A DNA stretch of 7,135 nt from Candidatus Zymogenus sp. (GCA_030613285.1 JAUWME010000115.1:1-7135), one strand, 5' to 3'. Shown: positions 1-6,390, counted from the first letter of the stretch. The notes: generated by a model from the letters alone, not told the origin. A program made the numbers and translations.

Positions 1-1
1 C

Positions 2-178
2 TTATACCACTTTTTTTTCGCACTCGCCCGCATTTTTCTCCATTGTACAGCTTCCGGTCATGGAGCAAGAGCCGCAGGGGCTGTCTCCCTCCTTTAATGA
101 AACTGTGTTGACTATCCTTCGGATAAGGTAGGCAACGGTCAGAAGTCCCACCACACAGAGTATTATGTATTCCCACAT
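2..178 (-). CDS. FeoB-associated Cys-rich membrane protein
   Basis: Predicted 58-residue protein. Residues about 3-19 form one hydrophobic membrane helix (containing C8), followed by a basic RR pair and a soluble tail with C35, C38, C44 and C53 (pattern C-x2-C-x5-C-x8-C). This layout, directly downstream of feoB, matches the family of small FeoB-associated Cys-rich membrane proteins (FeoC-like in position, function unproven). The cysteines could bind ferrous iron or a cluster, but that is inference. I chose the ATG at 176-178 because GGGAGG lies a few bases upstream. The frame stays open to 253, but the extra 25 residues are Gly/Pro/His-rich, fall on a hairpin, and lack a convincing ribosome site. 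The stop codon is at 2-4, so the gene is complete. It is the third gene of the feo unit, 96 bp after feoB. Confidence 0.82.
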   Translation of the reverse strand: MWEYIILCVVGLLTVAYLIRRIVNTVSLKEGDSPCGSCSMTGSCTMEKNAGECEKKVV

Positions 179-204
179 TCTAATTTCCTCCCTTCCAAAA
201 TGGC

Positions 205-243
205 CGTGCCCTGCCCCCAAGAAATTTCCAGGGGCAGGCCGCA
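205..243 (-). other. Stem-loop between feoB and the small Cys-rich gene
   Basis: The arms CCTGCCCC (210-217) and GGGGCAGG (231-238) are perfectly complementary over 8 bp, with a 13-nt loop. Neither strand has a T-run after the stem, so it is not a standard terminator. It lies in the 96-bp gap between feoB and the next gene. It could stabilise the feoB mRNA 3' end or lower expression of the distal gene. That role is inference; only the inverted repeat is seen. Confidence 0.5.
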
Positions 244-274
244 GTCCATTCATAAAAAGTGTAACTTGTTTACA

Positions 275-2659
275 TCATAGCCCCATTACAAGCCTTCCCC
301 CCTGCCAGATGACAAAACAGAAGATCCATGCCAAGGCGAGGGTATAGAAGACCATAAATCCCGCCCATTTCCAGCTTCCTGACTCTTGCTTGATCACTGC
401 CACCGTGGCCATACAGGGTGTGGAGAGAAGGGAAAAGACCATCACGACAATGGCGAGGAGTATTCCTTGATTGCCTGCAAAGAGGGGGTCTTTTTTCACC
501 GATTCGATGAGGGTATCGCTCTCAGCTTCGACCTCACCGCCAAGGGCATAAAGGGTTCCCATCGATGCTACAAATACCTCCTTTGCCGCAAAGGAGGCCA
601 CCATGGCCACAGAGAGTCGCCAGTCCATCCCCAGTGGTTTAAAGAAAGGCTCGATTCCCTTGCCAATCTTCCCGCCATAGGAGAGGGAGTATATCTCCAT
701 AGCCTCCTTGTTATAGATGTCGCTTGTCGCTGGGAGATAATTTTCCCTGTAGGCAGTAATCGCAGTAAATATCTCCGGTTTATCTTCCTTTATCTCGGAC
801 AATTTATTGTTCAGGATCTCCAGGGCTGCTAAATACTCTTCACTACCTTCTTCAAGCTCATTGTCTTTAACCACCGCATCAAATTCCGAATAGGGGAGAT
901 AGGCATTGGCGTGGCTTCCTTCTTCGGCGAAGACAGTGGGTTTAATGCCGGTCTCTTCAAAAAATTCCGTTTCTTTGTCTCCCCTCAATTTGTCGTAGTC
1001 CACCGAGGTTTCAGGGTTTTGGGGGAAACTGAAGAGGAACCAGATAACGATGGAGATGGCAAGGATAATCGTACCGGCTTTTGTTACATAGTGTTTAGAG
1101 CGATCCCACATCTGTATGAACATCTCTTTTAGTGTTGGGATTCGATAGGGAGGAAGTTCAATTACCAGAGGGGGAGATTCACCCTTTAAGATAGTGGCCT
1201 TAAATATCAGGGCCATCATCATTGCGACCAAAATTCCACCAAAGTAGAGAGAAAAGAGCGTGAACCCCTGGGCGTTAATAACACCCCCAAGTATCTTCTT
1301 GTCTGGGATAAACGCCGAGATCATAAGGGTATATACCGGAAGGCGGGCCGAGCAAGACATCAGGGGCGCCAGCAACATTGTTACAAGCCTCCCCTTTTCA
1401 GATTCCATTGTTCTTGTCGCCATTATACCGGGTATGGCGCAGGCAAAGGACGACAACAGCGGAACGAAGGCCTTGCCGTTGAGTCCAAATTTACTCATCA
1501 AATTGTCCATGATAAACGCCGCCCGAGCCATATATCCTGAGCCTTCCAGAAGGGCGATGAAAAAGAAAAGAAAGAGAATCTGCGGGAGGAAGATCAGGAC
1601 ACCTCCCACGCCTCCAATGATGCCATCGACAACGAGGCTCTGAATTTGCCCTTCTGGGATGACAAGCGTTGCAACACCTCCAAGCCACCCAAAAAAGGCT
1701 TCAACAATATCCATCATTGGTCCTGCCCAACTGAAAACCCCTTGAAAGACAATGTACATGACACCGACAAATATCGGGATTCCCAGCAAGTTGTTCAGGA
1801 GCACTTTGTCTATTTTGTCTGATACGATTATGTGATCTTCCCGGACGTGGATTACCGCTTTTTTTAGTACGCCCTTGATAAAGCCGTAGCGGCCCTCGGC
1901 GATTAGATTTATGGAATCCTCCTTGAGAAACTTCATGAGGTTTTCCTTGCTGACTTTAAGGGCAGCTTCTATCTCCTCCCAGTTTTTGTATCCTGATAAC
2001 TCCTTTTCCACTTCAGTATCGTGCTCCAGGAGCTTTACTGCAAACCAACGAGGAAAGAGGCTCGATTCTGCGGGGGTCGATTGCTTAATTACCTCTACAA
2101 GTTTATCAATCTCATTTTCTACACCCTTCTCATATTTAATTTCACTGGGGATAGATTTCACCCTCTTTTCGGCTACATCCAAGATCGCTTTCTTTAATTC
2201 TACCAGCCCCTGCTCTTTGTTACCGATGGTTTCTACTATGGGGATACCCAAAAGCTTGGACATCTTATCAGTATCGATCTCAATTCCCCTCGATTCCGCA
2301 AGATCGCTCATATTGAATGCCAAAACGAGAGGGACATGCATCTCCATGAGCTGAACGGCAAGATAGAGGCTACGCTCTAAGTTTGATGAGTCGATAATGT
2401 CAACGACCACATCGGGCTTTTCATTTACAATGAAATCTCTGGCCACCAATTCTTCCAATGAATAGGCGGTCAGGCTGTATGTTCCGGGAAGATCGATGAA
2501 GTTGACTTTTTTCCCGTCGATTGTGACTTTCCCCTCCTTTTTCTCTACAGTAACACCGGGATAGTTTCCCACCATGTGTCGGGAGCCGGTTAGGGCGTTG
2601 AAGATAGTGGTTTTTCCGCTGTTTGGGTTTCCGGCTATAGCCACGTTAATACTGCTCAT
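275..2659 (-). CDS. feoB: Ferrous iron transport protein B (FeoB)
   Basis: 794-residue inner-membrane ferrous iron transporter with a cytosolic GTPase domain. G-protein motifs are clear: G1 GNPNSGKT (10-17), the switch I region around NYPGVT (32-37), G3 DLPG (56-59) and G4 NMSD (116-119). A helical GDI-type linker follows (about 170-275). The membrane part starts near 290 and holds the two gate regions: LPQ with LEGSGYMARAAFIMD (358-385) and FVPLLSSFACAIPGIMATRT (398-417, with C407), then MSCSARLPVY (434-443). Further helices lie near 525-545, 682-705, 731-755 and 765-785. The length is at the high end for the family because of an acidic, probably periplasmic loop at about 548-665. The start is set by AGGAGG (2665-2670) five bases before the ATG. 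The gene lies 73 bp after the Fur-FeoA fusion gene, with a palindromic operator candidate in that gap. Confidence 0.97.
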   Translation of the reverse strand: MSSINVAIAGNPNSGKTTIFNALTGSRHMVGNYPGVTVEKKEGKVTIDGKKVNFIDLPGTYSLTAYSLEELVARDFIVNEKPDVVVDIIDSSNLERSLYLAVQLMEMHVPLVLAFNMSDLAESRGIEIDTDKMSKLLGIPIVETIGNKEQGLVELKKAILDVAEKRVKSIPSEIKYEKGVENEIDKLVEVIKQSTPAESSLFPRWFAVKLLEHDTEVEKELSGYKNWEEIEAALKVSKENLMKFLKEDSINLIAEGRYGFIKGVLKKAVIHVREDHIIVSDKIDKVLLNNLLGIPIFVGVMYIVFQGVFSWAGPMMDIVEAFFGWLGGVATLVIPEGQIQSLVVDGIIGGVGGVLIFLPQILFLFFFIALLEGSGYMARAAFIMDNLMSKFGLNGKAFVPLLSSFACAIPGIMATRTMESEKGRLVTMLLAPLMSCSARLPVYTLMISAFIPDKKILGGVINAQGFTLFSLYFGGILVAMMMALIFKATILKGESPPLVIELPPYRIPTLKEMFIQMWDRSKHYVTKAGTIILAISIVIWFLFSFPQNPETSVDYDKLRGDKETEFFEETGIKPTVFAEEGSHANAYLPYSEFDAVVKDNELEEGSEEYLAALEILNNKLSEIKEDKPEIFTAITAYRENYLPATSDIYNKEAMEIYSLSYGGKIGKGIEPFFKPLGMDWRLSVAMVASFAAKEVFVASMGTLYALGGEVEAESDTLIESVKKDPLFAGNQGILLAIVVMVFSLLSTPCMATVAVIKQESGSWKWAGFMVFYTLALAWIFCFVIWQGGRLVMGL

Positions 2660-2664
2660 TTTTT

Positions 2665-2697
2665 CCTCCTACGTGTTTGCTGAAAGCTGTAACTATA
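2665..2697 (-). promoter_or_regulatory. feoB ribosome site and possible -10 element
   Basis: AGGAGG at 2665-2670 is a strong Shine-Dalgarno for feoB. On the same strand TATAGT at 2692-2697 resembles a -10 box and abuts the palindrome at 2699-2718. I see no good -35 at the right spacing, so a separate feoB promoter is only possible. Readthrough from the fusion gene would also serve feoB. Confidence 0.4.
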
Positions 2698-2698
2698 T

Positions 2699-2718
2699 AA
2701 GTTAGTCGTGCCTAACTT
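2699..2718. promoter_or_regulatory. Putative iron operator upstream of feoB
   Basis: AAGTTAGTCGTGCCTAACTT is an inverted repeat with perfect 7-bp arms (AAGTTAG / CTAACTT) and a 6-bp centre, ending 39 bp before the feoB start codon. It matches 15 of 20 positions with the palindrome at 3572-3591, in the promoter of the upstream regulator gene. The TTAG-N6-CTAA core recalls DtxR/IdeR-type sites more than the GATAATGATTATC type Fur box. Which protein binds it is inference; the fusion regulator encoded next door is the natural candidate. Confidence 0.6.
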
Positions 2719-2732
2719 GTTAAACAAAAAAA

Positions 2733-3443
2733 TTATCCCTTTTTTTGGTTCACCAAAACCCGCACCTTTCTGGCAAGTCGATAGCCAAGAGCAATTCGAC
2801 TGCCGTCCACAGCGACGATGGTGGGGCCTGGTTGTCCGGCATTTATTACCTCGACCTTTTTACCCACAATAAAGCCCATCGACAGGAGACGGTTTTTCAT
2901 TCTGTGTCCACCTCCGAAGCGCTCGATTGTTACTATCTCTCCGGGGTTTGCATCGCACAGCAGAATGGATTTCTCCCTGTCACCCTGACATTTATCGCAA
3001 AGTCCGTACATGGTCAGGTTGTGTTTTAGTGGCAAAAAATTGTGCGTATTTGCCACGTTGATTTGGAGATCCTCAATTTGTGTATTTTCAAACTCGAGGA
3101 TCCTTCCACAATTTACACAGATCATGTGATCGTGGTGAGTGCCAAGATGAAGGTGCTCGTAAAGGATTTTTCCGTCCGGGCTTTCAATCTTCTTGGCCAG
3201 CCCGTAGCGAGAAAATGTATCCATATAGTTTGAGATTTTCTCCGGGGTGATGAAAAGGCCCGATGCCTGAGACATCTCATAGATTTTGTTGAGAGTTAGG
3301 TGGTTTTCCGAATCGAGAAACAGCTCCAGTAGCTTGAAACGCTCAATGGAATCCCCAAGGCCGTCTTCAGAAAAAACATTCTTAAACTCATCTATAATCT
3401 CCTCCCGCTCCCTCTTTTCGTCGTGTATTTTATCTACTGCCAT
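2733..3443 (-). CDS. Fur-family regulator fused to a FeoA/SH3 domain
   Basis: 236-residue two-domain protein. Residues about 1-95 are a helical, winged-helix-like N-terminus. Residues 97-152 are a clear Fur metal-binding and dimerisation region, with EHLH (97-100), HHDH (103-106), C109-x2-C112, the CGRILEFEN stretch and a second C149-x2-C152 pair. The CxxC pairs suggest a structural zinc site. Residues about 161-232 are a FeoA domain (PGEIVTIERF, the RMKNRLLSMGF helix, ending RIALGYRLARKVRVLV). The usual Fur recognition-helix signature TVYR is not present; the aligned stretch reads KISN (69-72). I chose the ATG at 3441-3443 because GGTGAG sits four bases upstream. A GTG three codons earlier (3450-3452) is also in frame but lacks a ribosome site and overlaps that GGTGAG. 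As first gene before feoB it probably senses iron and controls the unit. The FeoA part may act on FeoB or as a regulatory SH3 domain like the one in DtxR. Domain calls are firm; the function is inferred. Confidence 0.9.
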   Translation of the reverse strand: MAVDKIHDEKREREEIIDEFKNVFSEDGLGDSIERFKLLELFLDSENHLTLNKIYEMSQASGLFITPEKISNYMDTFSRYGLAKKIESPDGKILYEHLHLGTHHDHMICVNCGRILEFENTQIEDLQINVANTHNFLPLKHNLTMYGLCDKCQGDREKSILLCDANPGEIVTIERFGGGHRMKNRLLSMGFIVGKKVEVINAGQPGPTIVAVDGSRIALGYRLARKVRVLVNQKKG

Positions 3444-3528
3444 AATTCTCACCGTTGTTTTGTCTCAAATTATTGCCCTTAACAGCAACCACTTTTCGTT
3501 GTGAACCTTATCTGCTATAAGCATCATT

Positions 3529-3550
3529 GGCACAATTGCTACTTTGTGCC
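3529..3550 (-). other. Inverted repeat in the leader of the fusion gene
   Basis: GGCACAA (3529-3535) and TTGTGCC (3544-3550) are perfect 7-bp arms around 8 bases. The repeat sits in the roughly 145-base untranslated leader predicted between the promoter and the ATG of the Fur-FeoA gene. It could be an RNA hairpin or a second protein-binding site. No T-run follows on the minus strand, so it is not a terminator. Confidence 0.4.
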
Positions 3551-3571
3551 ATAAAGTCATCGCTCTTAATA

Positions 3572-3591
3572 AAATTAGGCGAGGCTAACTA
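3572..3591. promoter_or_regulatory. Putative iron operator at the fusion-gene start site
   Basis: AAATTAGGCGAGGCTAACTA shares the TTAG-N6-CTAA core and 15 of 20 positions with the site upstream of feoB. It lies immediately downstream of the -10 box of the predicted minus-strand promoter (3597-3625), so it would cover the transcription start near 3590. That is a typical repressor position and suggests autoregulation. The binding protein is not proven by sequence. Confidence 0.6.
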
Positions 3592-3596
3592 TCTTT

Positions 3597-3625
3597 AGTT
3601 TACACATTGCTATGTAGCCTGTCAA
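3597..3625 (-). promoter_or_regulatory. Sigma70-type promoter for the fur-feoA/feoB unit
   Basis: On the minus strand a perfect -35 TTGACA (3620-3625) is followed by a 17-bp spacer and TAAACT (3597-3602; four of six consensus bases). Transcription would start near 3590, inside the palindrome at 3572-3591, leaving a leader of about 145 bases before the ATG at 3443. Confidence 0.62.
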
Positions 3626-3735
3626 GCAAAAAAAACAAGAAAACAACATAAATTTACTTTTCTGGTTCAATTTCTATTATATTTATTGTCAGGGAGCTCT
3701 TATATGAGATTATTCTCCAAATATTTGCTTTTCCC

Positions 3736-3765
3736 TTGACATTTCATTGAAAATAAATATATTAT
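3736..3765 (+). promoter_or_regulatory. Sigma70-type promoter for the hemolysin III-like gene
   Basis: TTGACA (3736-3741) is a perfect -35. TATTAT (3760-3765) follows after 18 bp, or TATATT (3758-3763) after 16 bp. Transcription would start near 3772 and give a leader of about 170 bases. No TTAG-N6-CTAA palindrome is seen next to this promoter, so it need not share the iron control of the divergent feo unit. Confidence 0.55.
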
Positions 3766-3943
3766 CCCCATCAATAGTTATCTACTAATGAGGTTGTTCA
3801 GTACCTGATCAGGGGTAATTGTTAAAAGCTTGGTGTTCAACAAAAAGGTAATGCGAAAAAAGAGCAAATCAATATTAAATTAGAAGCGAACTAAAATCGA
3901 ATCAAAATTAACCAAGATTAATCAATAGGGAGGAGAACTGGGG

Positions 3944-4606
3944 ATGACCAACGGGATAAAAACAAAAAGTGTCAGTAGTCAAAGTATTGGAGAAGAGATT
4001 GCAAACAGCATCACCCACGGTATTGGGGCAGCGCTTGCTATTGCAGGACTGGTATTGCTGGTTGTTTTTTCCTCCCTCTACGGTGATGTGTGGCGGATCG
4101 TTACGTTCTCCATTTACGGTTCAACGCTGATAATTCTCTACCTTGCATCAACCCTTTACCACAGCTTCACAAATCCCAAAGTAAAACACTTTTTCAAAAT
4201 TATGGATCACATATCTATCTATCTTTTGATCGCAGGAACCTACACTCCCATCGCCCTGACCGCAATGAGGGGGCCTTGGGGATGGACGATTTTTGGACTG
4301 ATATGGGGGATGGCGATAGCCGGGATAATATCGAAACTCTTTTTTGTTGATAGGTTTGAATTTCTCTCGGTTTTGTTTTATCTCGCAATGGGGTGGCTTA
4401 TCGTTATTGCCATAAAGCCGATGGTGGCAATGGTTCCTATGGGAATGATCGTTTGGCTCGTTATTGGAGGGCTTTGCTACACCTTTGGTGTAATCTTCTT
4501 TGCCATGAGGAGGATGCCCTATCATCACGCTGTCTGGCATCTCTTTGTGTTGGGGGGGAGCATCTCTCATTTTATGGGGATATTTTTTAATCTAACAAAA
4601 GTGTAA
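3944..4606 (+). CDS. Hemolysin III / PAQR-family membrane protein
   Basis: 220-residue polytopic inner-membrane protein of the HlyIII/YqfA (PAQR) family. About seven hydrophobic helices fall near 27-46, 53-72, 86-105, 112-131, 139-158, 165-188 and 197-216. The conserved metal-site and fold motifs are present: EEIANSITHG (17-26), S69-x3-H73 in STLYHS, the MDH(I) stretch with D88 followed by AGTYTP (97-102), and H195-x3-H199 in the last helix region. PAQR proteins bind zinc through such His residues and resemble ceramidases. The true role of bacterial members is poorly defined and the name hemolysin is historical. The length is normal for the family. GGGAGGAG (3928-3935) sits 8 bases before the ATG. 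The gene is transcribed away from the feo unit and is followed by a terminator hairpin, so it is probably monocistronic. Confidence 0.93.
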   Translation: MTNGIKTKSVSSQSIGEEIANSITHGIGAALAIAGLVLLVVFSSLYGDVWRIVTFSIYGSTLIILYLASTLYHSFTNPKVKHFFKIMDHISIYLLIAGTYTPIALTAMRGPWGWTIFGLIWGMAIAGIISKLFFVDRFEFLSVLFYLAMGWLIVIAIKPMVAMVPMGMIVWLVIGGLCYTFGVIFFAMRRMPYHHAVWHLFVLGGSISHFMGIFFNLTKV

Positions 4607-4682
4607 TGTCCCTTGACTGCTCTGGTGTGATAATACTTCATTTGCAATTTCCAAAAGTTAAAAATCAAATTTTAGTAATATT

Positions 4683-4718
4683 CCGTGGGGTTGATAAATA
4701 AACTACCACGGTTTTTTT
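4683..4718 (+). terminator. Rho-independent terminator after the hemolysin III-like gene
   Basis: CCGTGG (4683-4688) pairs with CCACGG (4706-4711) and is followed directly by seven Ts (4712-4718). The loop is 17 bases and could close further through GTT/AAC pairing. It lies 77 bp after the stop codon of the PAQR-family gene, which fits its transcript end. Confidence 0.7.
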
Positions 4719-4949
4719 GTGGCGGATTTTGTATAAAATCCACCGGGGGATGTTGATATTAAATCCGCTATTTGCAGACTTTGTTTTCATCCTGCGGGGA
4801 AGTCGACGGGGAGGGTTGATAGTCCGGGGAGAAAGTTGAATCTCAAAAGGCGATACTAATATTTAACCTTTATCCCTGATTTATCGTCTAATGGCCAACA
4901 TATCTATATTATGAGAGTGAAGACAAAATTTCAAACCAAAGGGGGCAAT
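4719..4949 (+). other. Gap before the propeller gene: hairpins, no gene seen
   Basis: No convincing coding frame occurs between the terminator and the propeller gene. There is a stem GGATTTT / AAAATCC (4724-4730 with 4735-4741, 4-nt loop), extended past one mismatch by GG/CC. GCGGATTT (4722-4729) can also pair perfectly with AAATCCGC (4761-4768), so two pairings compete. TTGAAT (4836-4841) with TAATAT (4857-4862) is a weak promoter candidate with a short 15-bp spacer. I recognise no known riboswitch family here. Confidence 0.4.
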
Positions 4950-6158
4950 ATGAAGAATAAAAGGAAGAGTAATAAACTGTTCACCATTATTCTCGGAGCC
5001 GTCTTTGGTGTCTTGATTATCGGCTCGGTTGTTGCGATGAGCGAAAAGGGTAGCAAAACCACTTCTGTGGGGATTACAATATTGGACAAAAACTCTGCGG
5101 ATGTGGAGTGGTCCCCGGATGGGGAATTTATAGCATACGCCAAGGTGAGCCCCTTCGATGGATACCACGACATCTGGGTGATTCGCCCCGACGGCACCGA
5201 GCGCCGCTGTTTGACCTGCAGGGGAAAAGTCCCCCAGAAGCAGAACGGCGGTGTAACTTGGCACCCATCGGGTGAGTTTATCATCTTTACAGCCCAAAAT
5301 GACGATGCCGAGGGGGAGAGGGCGGACGCCCTTGCTAAGCCGGGAACGGGGCTTAACTGCAATCTCTGGGCCGTGGGAATCGATGGCGACTTTGCCGTGA
5401 AACTCACCGACATCAAGACAGATCTTAAAACGCCGTGTGGTGTCATTCACCCGCAATTTAGTAATGACGGAAAGAGGCTTTTTTGGACCGAGTCATTGGG
5501 AAGGGACTACAAGCTCGGCGGAAAGGAATGGGGTGAGTGGATGCTGAAGATTGGGGATGTTGAATATGAAGGGTGTAAAGTAAATCTTAAAAATGTAAAA
5601 ACGATTAGCCCAGGTGCGTTCAAAAGTTTTTATGAAAGTCACAATTTTTCGGCTAATGACACCAAAGTCCTATTTTCGGGGAACCTGATATCCAAGCAAC
5701 CCCTGAACGGTCTGGATATATATGAATATGAGATAAAAAGTGGTGCCCTCAAAAGGCTAACCCCGACCTTAAATGACTGGGATGAGCATGCTCACTATTC
5801 ACCTACTGGGAATATCATTGTCTGGATGTCTGGCGAGGGGCTCGATGTCAAGTTCGGCTCTGTCCACGGCCACACCTGGAGAAAATATGTCAAGACTGAG
5901 CTTTGGAGTATGGCGACCGATGGAACAAATCGGAAACGACTTACTTTTTTCAACGAACCTGGCAGCAATGACAACAGATGGTTTCGAGAAAACGTTTTCG
6001 AGACTTCCCGTGTGGTTGTTTCTGACAGCTCATTTTCCCCGGATGGAAAACGGCTTGCCGTAACGATTGCCTACGAGGGTCCACAATCGAAGAGATATGG
6101 AAACATCCGCTCGGTCTTTGTAGTGCTGGACATTGATAGTAGAATTAGTGGTTTTTGA
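4950..6158 (+). CDS. Membrane-anchored TolB-like beta-propeller protein
   Basis: 402-residue protein with a basic N-terminus (KNKRKSNK), one hydrophobic segment (about 10-30; signal anchor or uncleaved signal) and then six WD40-like PD40 repeats. Their signature strands are EWSPDGEFIAY (53-63), TWHPSGEFIIF (103-113), QFSNDGKRLFW (169-179), NFSANDTKVLF (232-242), HYSPTGNIIVW (282-292) and SFSPDGKRLAV (361-371). Between them run strands such as DIWVIRPDGTERRCLT (74-89) and LWSMATDGTNRKRLT (318-331). This predicts a six-bladed propeller exported to the periplasm, as in the TolB C-terminal domain. There is no TolB N-terminal domain and no peptidase domain, so I assign no function. A CxxC (87-90) is present. 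I chose the ATG at 4950 because AAAGGGGG sits just upstream; an in-frame ATG at 4911 lacks a ribosome site and would put 13 more residues before the anchor. The fold is confident; the substrate and partners are unknown. Confidence 0.85.
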   Translation: MKNKRKSNKLFTIILGAVFGVLIIGSVVAMSEKGSKTTSVGITILDKNSADVEWSPDGEFIAYAKVSPFDGYHDIWVIRPDGTERRCLTCRGKVPQKQNGGVTWHPSGEFIIFTAQNDDAEGERADALAKPGTGLNCNLWAVGIDGDFAVKLTDIKTDLKTPCGVIHPQFSNDGKRLFWTESLGRDYKLGGKEWGEWMLKIGDVEYEGCKVNLKNVKTISPGAFKSFYESHNFSANDTKVLFSGNLISKQPLNGLDIYEYEIKSGALKRLTPTLNDWDEHAHYSPTGNIIVWMSGEGLDVKFGSVHGHTWRKYVKTELWSMATDGTNRKRLTFFNEPGSNDNRWFRENVFETSRVVVSDSSFSPDGKRLAVTIAYEGPQSKRYGNIRSVFVVLDIDSRISGF

Positions 6159-6159
6159 T

Positions 6160-6186
6160 AAGGGGTGATGATTAGAATCACCCCTT
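6160..6186. terminator. Hairpin between convergent genes, probable terminator
   Basis: AAGGGGTGAT (6160-6169) and ATCACCCCTT (6177-6186) form a perfect 10-bp stem with a 7-nt loop. It begins one base after the propeller gene stop and lies 15 bp from the end of the small convergent gene, so it could end both transcripts. No strong T-run follows on either strand, which makes it atypical as an intrinsic terminator. Confidence 0.6.
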
Positions 6187-6201
6187 GCTATTTACCAAAC
6201 A

Positions 6202-6390
6202 CTAAATTTCCTCACTTTCCATCTGCTCCACATAGTCACAGTAGTGTGTCATCATTTCCAACGTATCGATTCTGATCATGCGACTTATTACATCTTCAAT
6301 GGAGAAGTGACCGTCAAAGTGTCGTTTGATGAGATTTGCCTTCGCTGTAAAAAACAGTAATTGCACCTCGTTTCTGAAAAGCTCTTCCAT
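6202..6390 (-). CDS. Small acidic protein of unknown function
   Basis: Predicted 62-residue soluble protein, with no membrane segment or signal peptide. It looks mostly helical: MEELFRNEVQLLFFTAKANLIKRHF, then a DGHFS turn, then IEDVISRMIRIDTLEMMTHYCDYVEQMESEEI with an acidic tail. I do not recognise the family. I chose the ATG at 6388-6390 because a full GGAGGA sits four bases upstream. An in-frame ATG at 6403-6405 has no ribosome site and that GGAGGA lies inside its coding region. The good ribosome site and position between hairpin and promoter-like DNA argue for a real gene. A TTGACA at 6433-6438 (minus strand) could be its -35, but no -10 box sits at the right spacing. It converges on the propeller gene. 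Confidence 0.6.
   Translation of the reverse strand: MEELFRNEVQLLFFTAKANLIKRHFDGHFSIEDVISRMIRIDTLEMMTHYCDYVEQMESEEI

Noticed and set aside
179..253. A 25-residue N-terminal extension of the Cys-rich membrane protein.
   Set aside because: The extension covers a hairpin, has no ribosome site, and would put non-conserved sequence before the membrane helix. The internal ATG at 176-178 has a clear GGGAGG.
386..832. A 148-codon plus-strand open frame antisense to feoB, and other long antisense frames over feoB and the PAQR gene.
   Set aside because: They overlap strongly conserved genes, have no good ribosome sites, and encode low-complexity His/Arg/Ser-rich sequences with no recognisable motif.
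3803..3819. ACCTGATCAGGGGTAAT in the PAQR-gene leader resembles the 3' core of a TPP riboswitch.
   Set aside because: The downstream CCAGCG-AGGGA segment and the upstream CUGAGA half are both absent, and the gene is not a thiamine gene. It is most likely chance built around the palindrome CCTGATCAGG.
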